In this document: positions 43,873-52,454 of the stretch, in pieces
How the letters are laid out: every line of letters begins with the position of its first letter
Numbering within the stretch: the first letter of the stretch is position 1
Source of the DNA: Chromera velia
Taxonomy: Eukaryota; Sar; Chromeraceae
DNA: 52,454 nucleotides
Direction of reading: 5' to 3'
NCBI GenBank assembly: GCA_018398765.1
Contig: JAHBMJ010000257.1
Location: 1-52,454 of the forward strand
The notes under the pieces: model-generated
Told to the model about the DNA's origin: nothing
The model's database searches: none
Seen by the model: only the letters and a program-made list of their open reading frames with translations
Program-made: the position numbers and the translations under genes

Positions 43873-46800
43873 TCATAAAAACAGAGCAAGTGAGTCTTTA
43901 TCGTCGTGATTCACAATACTCTCCCTGCCACCGTCTGAGTATACGGGTTGTTCCCCACAGGTTTCAAAAGGCCTGGCCCAAGCCCATTCATCTGAAGTTT
44001 GATGATGGACAGTCTCCTTATCCAGGTCTATTTTCAAGAGGGCGTTTGATGAACTTCCAGAGAGGGATAGAAGAGACCGGGGGCCCAAAAGACGTGAAGC
44101 TGGACTGCCGTCCGATGAACGAGGCCCGCATCCATTGCCTTTCTGAGTATTTGCATAATTTAATTGGGAGGTTGGCACTCTGGACGGCAACGGTGCGTCT
44201 GGTCGGGATGTGTCTCTTTCACTTGGCGTTGTGAACTCGGCCTCTGCATTCCTCCCTCCTGGTGTCATTCCTTTTCCTCCTGAATTTGCTTCCAGAAGTT
44301 CTCCCTTTGAGCAGGCAGTTAACGAGGAGAAACACGTGCCCGCACCAGCACCCGCATTTTCATTCCTCAAAATTGAACCCCTTGCTTCTCGTCGTCTCTG
44401 ACGCACGGAAGAAGACACAGAGAGAGAGAGGGGGTCTTGACTGATGGAATCGGGGGGTGCAGCCCTTTGGGACAAGTGCGAGGAAGGGGACCCTTTAGGT
44501 TTACCGCTGTCGTGAGGCCCATTGGCAGCGTTCATAGAGGGGGAGGGAGGGAAAGAAGCTGTGCCTAGGTCTGGGGCCTCCGGCAGGTCCATTTCTCTTT
44601 CCTTTTCCCTTCCCCACTCATCTGACCGTGACGTTCTCCGTCCTCCTCTTCTTTGACGAGGAGTGCGGAGGGAAGCTGAAGAGCTTCCCGATCCAGATTC
44701 AGGGCCTGTTTGCATCTTCTCGTGTTTGCTTGGATGTTTTGCAGCCTCATTTTTCGACCACACAGAGCTTGAAGACAAACGAGACAGAGAGCGGGAAAAG
44801 TTGAAAGACTGGGAAGGGGGGGGTGGAGGTGGGGGAGGGGCCTCATGAGACAGTGTGTCGCTAGCACTGCTTCTGGTACCAGCTTTGGTACCTCGGACCA
44901 CAGCGTTGCTTGAGAAGTGGCGATACTGGGCAGCTGGGAGCGGAGTAGTATGCTCGTCGTCTCTTGCTCTTCTCTCCGTTCTTTTTCCAGTGGTTTCAGC
45001 CTGACTGTACACAGAGGATGAGAAGGGCCGAGCTAAACCTGGCTCAGATGCGGAGGGGGAGGGTATTCTTTTGCACCGACTCTGAGTTCGTGTTGGTGTT
45101 GCTGTGATGGTCCCGGGGGCAGAGACGATCGGCACATCTACAGCAGAGTGCTGAGGAGACAGCGAGGGAGAAGGGGGGAGAGGGGCACGGGGACTGGTGT
45201 GGTCTTCTTGGGCATCTGCAGGAAGATGGGGAAAGTCAGATGGCAGCTCAGAAATGCTCCGGGGAGAAATTGGGTCCTCGGGACCTGGACGAGGGCCCTG
45301 ACTGTCTTCGGAGCTTTGCGATCGACTCTGGCTGTCGGTTTCAAACCCACAGCTGTCTCTATCTCTGTGTCTCTCCCGGTGTGTATTTCTGTTTGTGTCA
45401 GTGGAATCTCTCATCCAACCGTCGAAGTCATGGAGAGTGAAAGGACGGCGCACGCGATCATAAATATGTTGTCTCTCTGCTTCGAGTGTGTTCACATTCC
45501 CTCTGTTTCGTCCATACCTCTCCTTCTCATGTTGCTCAGATGGCAGTGACCGTCTCTGCGTGTGAATCTCTTTGTTCATGCCCCTGCCGTCTCTGAGAAG
45601 ACCCCAGCGTGTCTTCAAATCGTCAAGAAAGGAAAACGAAAGGGTCCCGCTGCTGCCTAGTGAGGGTCCCGAGCCGCTTTGTCTGCTCTCTTCGTTTGTT
45701 TCAGTGGACGGGGGACGGGCTCTTTCTGCCAATTGCTCGAGAGAAGGTCGAGGAGATCTTTTCAATTCCCACTGGTCATCGCGAACTTTTTCTTTCAGTC
45801 TCCTGAAAGAGTGTGGGGGGCAGTTCAGACTGGAATTAGAGGCACGAGAGGAAAAGGGGGGCGGACTCCCAGGATGGTTCTCTTGGGGTAGACCTAAATA
45901 TTTCCCCATCGCCCCTGTCGTCCCACCCTCTCGAGCTGCCCCTGTCAACAAACTTGGACCGGACAGATACTGTACAGTAACAGGACCCGCAAGAACACCG
46001 GTGTCCATAAAGGGGCAAACAAGGGGTGCAGGTAACCTATTGAATGCTGAGGTCTCGACTCCGTTGCTGGACGGAGAAATGACCTGCCGTTTAGAGGCTT
46101 GGGGACGATCTTGTGCAGGCCTTGGTGGCCTGCTGACCAGCCAATCGGGTGGTTTGGGGTCTGGGGGACCTGGCGGAACCTGAGGGTTCTGTGGGGGGGC
46201 TGATGGGGGAGTTGTGGAGAGAAGACGGGGGTGGCGAGGGGGGGGTGGAGGGGGGGATGCTGCGATGGGCGAAAGGGAAGGGGGGCGGCCAGCTGCATGG
46301 AAGGCAGAGGGCATCGATGGAGCTGCATGGGTTGAAGGCGCCTGGAACCCGTTTAGACGTGTGCGGGAGTTGGGGATCCCATTACTTGGTGAAGGTCCCT
46401 CTGACGCTCTTCCCAAAGAGATATGATCTTGGGCAGACTCCTTGCTGCAGAATGATGAGATGAAGGGATCGAACACGAGGTTATTTTCAGTGAAGACTTT
46501 TTTTCCAATCGCATTTGTGCCAATGCCGACAGTGGTATTTGTAATGCTTGCTCGAGATCGTCACTTTCGCATGTTGATCTTCTCTTCCGTAATTCACCTT
46601 CCATGTGGAGTCATGATCTCCGCACAGACGTAGACAGAAAAGCAGCGTGGCGAAAGAAAGAGATTCAGCTGCAGAACATCAAAAGATATTCGTTTATCTC
46701 GAAGAAAAATGAAAGCTGTTCATACCGACAATCGACACAGAGACGAAACATAATTGAATGCTTATCCACCTACCTCTGCTGAACCTGCTGCCAGAAACCC

Positions 46801-49483
46801 CCACCGGTAGTCTGACGCCGGTGCCGGCCTGCTTCTGTATTGGTGCCAAGATTCCAAGGAGGCTTTGACTGCTTCTGAGAAACGATTTCTTCAGCACTAC
46901 CATCCCGCCACCCCTCTGGTTTTCTTTCTTTTTCCTCTGGCCCTGCCTGTTGCTGTTCTGGCACACTTCCAGAAAAGAAAGAGACGGGCTCTCTCGATCC
47001 ATTCAATTTGCCCCCCCCCCTGGTCCTTTGTGGAGTCTCTTCGCTTCGCTCCAGAATATCCAAAACACGGGAAATCTGCACACACACGGCCATACAAGGC
47101 CATCAATTCAAAAAGGGATTTGCCGGAGAGGACGAGCGAAGGCCAACCGACACGCAGAAAGGAAAGGGAAAAAAGATATCGTATGGGACGCAGGGCGGGT
47201 GGACCCAAAAGCTTCTCTCGATGACGGGGCTTCAGAAACGCACAAGAGAAAGGACCAGAGAGATGAATGAAGCTTGTGAAGACAGTATAAACTATAACAG
47301 TCAACAGGGTACACACAGCACAAAAAGTTTGGCTACCTACCGTCTTGTTTGCCCCAATTTTTCTCGGACTGGCTCTCTGACATATCGAGGGACTCAAAAA
47401 GGAAGCTTCTATTTGGGTGGCTGTCTCTCTCTCTCTGCCTGCCTGCATGTCTGTCCGTGTATGCACGTGTGTACGTATGTATGTGTGTCTGTATATGCCT
47501 GTCTGTCTGTCTGTATGTATGTATGTATGTATGCGTGTCGACCTTCCACTGACTCGTGCAGTTACTTCTTTTCTTCTTCCTCCGTTTGCGATCTTGGCCT
47601 GCAAGGGAGGGGCCTCGGCCTTCCTTCTGTCTCTAGAGGGGGACGCAGAGACCCATGGAGACCTCTCCACATCAGGAGCCGGAACCGGAATATGACAGCT
47701 GGGATTGGAGACGTGACTTTGCTGCGTTGGCTGTCGGGCTATTTGATGGAATGGCTCAGGGAGTGTGGGATGGGAGTGAGAGTCTGTTTCTCTTCGCTGT
47801 TGGGGGGGGAGATGGCGTTTGATGTCCCAAGGGCTTGCAGGGGAAAAATATGAAGGCTGGTGGAATGGAGAACCAGAACCTGGGGCTGCGGTGTTCCGTG
47901 TCTCCCCTTCCGGTGTTTGTCGCCTCATCCGGAGGAGCTCTGCAAAACTGGGAACTTGAAGGGACTCAAAGTCTTTTTTGCTGGACAAGGGAAATGTAGA
48001 CAGATGAGGGGACGCAAGAGGAGACAGCAGTGTGGGTCCAGCTATCGGTGGAGATTGTACTTCTTTCTGGGTGTGGGGTGGCAGAATTGGTGGTTGGGTC
48101 GACTTTTTGTGCGTCTCGCTGTGTGGGTGGAGGTGAAGAGGGGGGGAGAAGGGGGTCTCATGGGAGGGCTCCCAGTGAAGTGCGGCTGCATCTGGAGAAG
48201 AGTGCGCCTCTGTGTGGTGCTGCAAAAGGAGACTGAAGCCTTCGGTCGAGGGGCCGTTGAGATTACTGGACTGTCTCTGGGCTGACGAGAAAGTCGCTGT
48301 TCCTCCTCCTATGTGAGTGTGCTCTTGAACTTTTGTAGACAGGCCACTGGAGTTGTAGGCTGATGAGAGGGAATCAGCAGGGTCACTGGGAGGACCTGGC
48401 ATCTTCCTGTCGTTCCCTTGCCGTCCTGCTGCTCTCTTGGACTCTTCCCGTATTCTGTCGGCAATCAGGTTCAACTCCCTGTGCACGTCTGTGAGGCCTG
48501 AGGGAGATGCCCCAAGCCCTCCCCACGAGGTAGAGAGGGGGCCAGAGAACTTTACAGCAGCGTCTCGTAAAGAGCCCTGGAGAGACTGGAGGAGTCCGTC
48601 CAGATCGGACGAAATCCGCATAGCCGTCTCCTGGGCACCTCCACAGACAGGGAGAAGACCCCCTGCCTTCGCCTTCATGTTCCGGTTTTGGGGAGAGGCG
48701 GCTTGCTGGGGAGAGGACGGTATGGGAGAAGGGGAAGCGATAGCCTGTGAATGGGGGGATGGGGGGCTCGGGGAAACTCTAGTTGGGACTTTCGGACCTT
48801 TCCGGGGCCCTCTAAACGTTTGTGTGTTCTTGGCTGTAGGCGAGTTTTCTTCTTGCTTCACATGTTGGTTTTGGTTCTTTTGCAGCCTCAGCTCTTCCTC
48901 CAAACTTGTCAACTTATCGCACAACAATCGCATGGTCACCTCCATGGTCTCCACCTTCCCTCCCATCCCAGCAGGAGGGGGGACAGAAGGGGGGACGGGT
49001 TTCGCAAAAGACTCAGGAGAATCGCCACGGGGGTTCTGAGGAGGGGGCTCTAAATCTGCAGGCACACAAGTGGTCATGCACTGTTCAATGCCACAAAGAC
49101 ATGCGGAAAGAGGGGCAGATAAGTACAAATTGAACAGAATAGACGGCTACCGAGCTTACCTGTTGTCGTGGCAACAGTTGTCGAGGTAGAACAGCCCCAT
49201 GCCTCTCTCTCGACTTGCGCGCTGCCCCTCGGTTTCCCTTCCTTCTCACACTTCCCAGCGCTCGTCCCTCCATCAAGAGAAGCGGCGTCTTGGGGGACAC
49301 GACGCTTCTTCCATTCTCGGGCTCTGCACATGAAGGAAGCACAGCCTTGCGTTCAAAAGAGGTGTTTCACAGTGTTGAGCATGCACATGTTGCACGCTTC
49401 AAGAACCTACCAACCCACCTTTCCAGATACTCGTCTACCGAACCGCACAATCTGGTGTCCAACTCATAAATGTTTCTTGCCAT
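43873..49483 (-). CDS. Unrecognised Ser/Pro-rich protein, 6 exons, about 1568 residues
   Basis: Minus-strand exons 49483-49419, 49323-49160, 49055-47554, 47442-47341, 47075-46774 and 46444-43873 join in consistent phases (2, 1, 0, 0, 2). The start at 49483 reads MARNIYELDTRLCGSVDEYL. Donors GTGGGT, GTAAGC, GTCAGT, GTAGGT and GTAGGT all have G at +5, and acceptors are TGCAG. I recognise no domain. Visible features: a coiled coil at about 109-146 (METMEVTMRLL to HVKQEE region), a single NTQT at 153-156, a helical stretch with LDGLLQSLQGSLRDA and LTDVHRELNLIADRIREESK, then long Pro/Ser/His/Arg-rich disordered regions, a poly-Pro run and a DLKTRWGLLRDGRG helix-like patch. The small fourth exon (47341-47442) is the least certain; its intron is open in frame, so exons 3 and 4 could be one. 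A structural or adaptor role is possible but not shown. Confidence 0.75.
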
Positions 49484-50099
49484 TGTATCAAAAGACAAGG
49501 ACCTTCAGCACCGCATGTCCGGAGAAGCATTGCCATGCATGTTTCTTAAGATCACTGAGCTCGTGTTTCCATGCATGCAGACTGATCACTTCGAGGTACT
49601 GATGCAACGCCTGGCTCGGTCTTTTCATGGACAACTCTCAAAATCTTTGTCCAGTGGCTGTTTCCAGACACTGATTCTGTAACTGAATTGGAGACTCAAT
49701 GGAGAGCTACAGACAGCAACGCAGCCAACGCTCTCACACTGATCGAGTGATCGACGTTCTGCAATCTTCGATACAACCGTTGTCTGCATGCATGCGCATG
49801 ACCGAGCTAAACCGCGCGGATATCCCTGCATGCATTCACTGCATGCATGTCACGAATCATGCAGAAAGAGCTAGCTCCCGCTATCTCCCGGCGACTCCCG
49901 CTTCCAAGTGACTCAGGGAATCCGAAGTAATTAAAAAAGAGTATCAGATCGCGACTCCCCCACAACCACAGACTGCATGCCAGTGTGTGAGCCTGACGCG
50001 CATTTTAACTAACAGGCACGGGAAAACCGTGTTGATCCTCCCTACGCTGCTTTGAGCCTCTGCCGGCCTGAATCTCAGTGGCGCGTAGACGGACCGAAG
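49484..50099. promoter_or_regulatory. Divergent upstream region between the Ser/Pro-rich gene and the Aat-like gene
   Basis: The two genes are transcribed away from each other, so both promoters should lie here. Several TGCATGCA palindromes occur (near 49545, 49575, 49790, 49828 and 49840). I see no clear TATA box and no coding exon. Confidence 0.45.
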
Positions 50100-51620
50100 A
50101 TGCAAGCGTCTCTCCGGCAGCCGCGCCCGGTCGATCCCTCTGCTGCTCCCCCTTCTGCGAATGAGCAGAAGAGGAGACCTTTCAGCTCCCTTCCTCCAGA
50201 AATGCAGGAAGAAATCAGGCAAAAGCAGAAAGCAGCGAAAGAAAAGAAGAATGTGCAAGGAGACGGGGTCCGGTCAAAGTCTTCGGGCCGACAGGTTCCC
50301 TCTGCATCATTGCTTTCAGACAAAGCTGCAGACTCCAAACCGGAAGCCGCCCTTCCACTGGCATCAGCTTCTTCGTCTTCTTTCTCCCCCGGTTCCGATT
50401 CCTTCCCTTCGATGATCACAGAAGCCCAGTACTTCGCAGCATGCCCCTACAGCTTCTTTTCCCACCGCTCTCTCACCGCATCTGAAGAGTCAGTGGACAC
50501 TCTTATGACACAAGTCAAAGAGAAGAGAGTTGTGGGGTACGCAGGTGAGAACCCGGTCACCATGGCCGAGTTCCATTATTTTTCTTTTCAGGGGACAGAC
50601 GAAGAAAAGTGGAGCCCCCGTCTGTACGCCAAACTTGCTTGGGAAGGCTTCTTTACAATCACCCAGGGAGCCCGGTCGGGCAGACACCACACACCCCTCC
50701 CCGAGTTACAACCGTTTTACTCCGTAGTGGAGTGGCGCAACTTCCATTCCTGTAAGCACGTGAAGAAAGGGCTCCGGAGGTTGCGGTCCAGTTCGGGTGT
50801 GGGCAGGCTTGAGTTGCGGTGCACGACAGATGTGGACAGTGTGTGGAGAGGTGTGACGCAGTACCATGAGGACCTGCACGGCGTGAATTGGCTGTCGAAG
50901 CGGTATCTTGAGACAATGACGAAGGCATCTGCGGATCCAGAACTGAACTTTCGTGCGCATGCGATTGCGTTATATGTCCTCCCTCCTGAGACAGGAGGAG
51001 GAGACGGAAAAGGGGGGGAAGAGGGTTTGGGAGGGTCGGGGGGGGGGAGCGAGTCTGAAGTTGTAGACAGAGAGCCTAGGTTGATTGCGGGTGAAATTGG
51101 GTACAGCATTGGGCCTGTGTATACTAGCCTGAGCGGGTTTAGTGAGCGTCTAGAAAGAGAAGGTATGCATGGGGGGGAGGAGGATTGGGTTGACGAGGAC
51201 GAGGGGGGGACTGGAAAAGTCATGGAGGATGCTCGAGAAGTCACTGCAAAGACGGCAAGCAGTGTCGACTCGGACGTTCTTGATCTAGGGGGGGTAGGAG
51301 CGGGTACTGCTCAGCTTCTCCTCCTCGGTTTGTGGCTGGAAGAAAGGGGGTTTTCGTTTTGGAGCCTGGGGCATTGTTACTCACCCGCAATGGATTACAA
51401 GCGGAGGCTTGGACATCGGGTCCTCCCTCGTGAGGCTTTCCTCGAGAGGTTGCAGGAGGTCCGGGGGCCCTTCATCCGCCCTCCATCGGGTGATTTGGGC
51501 GGAAGGAGTCTTGAGGTAGGGGGAGGGGGGGAGAGTGGAGGTTCCAAGTCCAAAGGATTCCAGCCGTTTGCGGGAGATGATAGTGTGGCTGCAAAGAAGC
51601 TGCTTCGAATCCAAACATGA
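50100..51620 (+). CDS. Leucyl/phenylalanyl-tRNA-protein transferase (Aat) family protein, intronless
   Basis: The first ATG in an open frame, at 50100, gives 506 residues in one exon. Bacterial Aat moves Leu or Phe from tRNA to the N-terminus of proteins with basic N-termini, marking them for ClpAP. The match runs from about 180 to 455: EGFFTITQG (182), FYSVVEWRNFHSCKHVKKGL (206) where bacteria have the FHxSRSLRK block, LELRCTTDVDSVWRGVTQYH, a GVNWLSKRYLETM that replaces the GTWI block, RAHAIALYV (HSVEVW block), LIAGEIGYSIGPVYTSLSG (GGLYGV block), GTAQLLLLGLWLEERGF and LGHRVLPREAFL. Bacterial proteins are about 235 residues; here there is a 100-residue disordered N-terminus and a Gly/Glu-rich insertion at about 297-325 plus an acidic one at 352-395. 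The ESMFS and IDCQ catalytic-site motifs of bacteria are not preserved, so activity or specificity may differ. No clear targeting peptide. Family call moderate to good, reaction uncertain. Confidence 0.8.
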   Translation: MQASLRQPRPVDPSAAPPSANEQKRRPFSSLPPEMQEEIRQKQKAAKEKKNVQGDGVRSKSSGRQVPSASLLSDKAADSKPEAALPLASASSSSFSPGSDSFPSMITEAQYFAACPYSFFSHRSLTASEESVDTLMTQVKEKRVVGYAGENPVTMAEFHYFSFQGTDEEKWSPRLYAKLAWEGFFTITQGARSGRHHTPLPELQPFYSVVEWRNFHSCKHVKKGLRRLRSSSGVGRLELRCTTDVDSVWRGVTQYHEDLHGVNWLSKRYLETMTKASADPELNFRAHAIALYVLPPETGGGDGKGGEEGLGGSGGGSESEVVDREPRLIAGEIGYSIGPVYTSLSGFSERLEREGMHGGEEDWVDEDEGGTGKVMEDAREVTAKTASSVDSDVLDLGGVGAGTAQLLLLGLWLEERGFSFWSLGHCYSPAMDYKRRLGHRVLPREAFLERLQEVRGPFIRPPSGDLGGRSLEVGGGGESGGSKSKGFQPFAGDDSVAAKKLLRIQT

Positions 51621-52454
51621 AGAAAATAAAAAACAATAAGTGTTTGGAGGCCCCACAGGTCCCACACAGCCGCAGCAATTTGCCAGCTAGTTTGCCAGCA
51701 AACAGGGAAACCAATCAATGAATCAATCATCAATCAATAAGTACAACCCGTAAAAGCCTTTCTCTGTCTATGTCTATCATGATATCTGACTCTACTTCGG
51801 TCTGTCTGTCTGTCTGTTTGTCTGTCTGCCAGAAAAAGAAATTTAGTCATTGAGAAAGTCTGTTACTAGGCCTAAGATGAGGAGATTTCTAGTATAAGGA
51901 GATTTACTAGCGAATACATAGGGATACACTATCAAATTCTAAAAACTAAAAAAATGGTTACAATTAAGTGTTTTAAAAATATATATATATTATACATATA
52001 TAACTTGAACTAGAACTTGAAGGACTCTATATTAGGGCTATAGTATTAGGGAGTATGCAGAAATTATATGAAATTATTGTTTAAAGCAGCGCAAATTAAT
52101 TTGCTCAAAAATTTTTGCTGCGCAATCGATTTGACATCCCGTACCATAATTGCCCCCATTTGAGTGCTATAGGATTTAGATCGAGGGGTAATTTTCAAAA
52201 AAAAAAAAAATGTTTTTACTTTTTTTATTTTTTATTTTTTTCTTGATGTCAAACTAAAAGGTGTTATAATTATTAAAGTGTTATTGATGTGTTGCACGAA
52301 ATTCAATCAACAAGTGTTGTTTAAGTGGTGTTATACTATTTCTAGTACTATTGTAATCAGCCACTTATAGAGAGGCGGCGGCGGGCGTGCAGTGGTCGGC
52401 CCGAATCGGCCGGTCCCGAGCCGCGGCGTTGCTTATCGGGGCAGCGCGACTGGA
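51621..52454. other. AT-rich spacer with GC-rich right edge
   Basis: A (TCTG)n run lies near 51800-51830. From about 51860 to 52370 the DNA is AT-rich with A and T homopolymers and no coding frame. The last 85 bases switch abruptly to GC-rich sequence with GGCGGCGGCGGGCG; this may be the edge of another gene or element but too little is in the window to tell. Confidence 0.65.

Noticed and set aside
46446-46546. Upstream extension of the last exon of the Ser/Pro-rich gene to an AG at 46547
   Set aside because: The phase would fit and the peptide looks natural, but the acceptor lacks the TGCAG and pyrimidine tract seen elsewhere; the site at 46444 has both.
1-52454. tRNA and rRNA genes
   Set aside because: I looked for B-box-like GGTTCGANTCC and conserved rRNA blocks by eye and found none convincing; a tRNAscan or Rfam search would be needed to be sure.

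Overview
The window looks like nuclear DNA of a protist, most probably a chromerid-type alga (alveolate; Chromera velia-like). The reasons are very long Ser/Pro/Gln-rich proteins, a cullin gene cut by many introns next to intronless genes, CT- and tetranucleotide-rich introns, decayed non-LTR retroelement pieces, and sharp AT-rich blocks between genes of roughly 50% GC. The assignment to a genus is inference. There is no bacterial operon structure.

Layout. 1-1300: pyrimidine repeats, one probable exon of an unrecognised minus-strand gene (327-503) and a shared upstream region. 1301-10809: a CUL1-type cullin on the plus strand in 23 exons; every exon joins in frame to give 785 residues. 10810-12998: intergenic, mostly AT-rich, with a degenerate tandem repeat. 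12999-20510: a 2205-residue low-complexity protein in 3 exons that carries a regular array of eight x-Q-T motifs. 20511-30356: almost 10 kb with no convincing gene. 30357-37251 (minus): a 2026-residue protein whose C-terminal ~455 residues are a WDR13-type WD40 domain. 38327-39646: an intronless ankyrin-repeat protein. 39650-43870: AT-rich, with at least three decayed retroelement ends, two of them arranged tail to tail. 43873-49483 (minus): an unrecognised Ser/Pro-rich protein of about 1568 residues in six exons. 50100-51620: an intronless protein of the leucyl/phenylalanyl-tRNA-protein transferase (Aat) family. 51621-52454: AT-rich spacer ending in a GC-rich edge.

The genes do not form a pathway by position. 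By content the cullin (E3 ubiquitin ligase scaffold) and the Aat-like protein (a family that in bacteria adds N-terminal destabilising residues) both relate to protein turnover, but nothing in the sequence links them.

Across 30 coding introns read here, the donor has G at +5 in every case, while +3 is C or G in 25 of 30 and A in only 2. Acceptors are mostly TGCAG. This rule was used to fix exon ends in the less conserved genes. The most striking signal is the QT array at 17859-18143: eight Gln-Thr motifs spaced 8, 24, 8, 24, 8, 12 and 8 residues apart, resembling multivalent dynein light chain LC8 binding segments.
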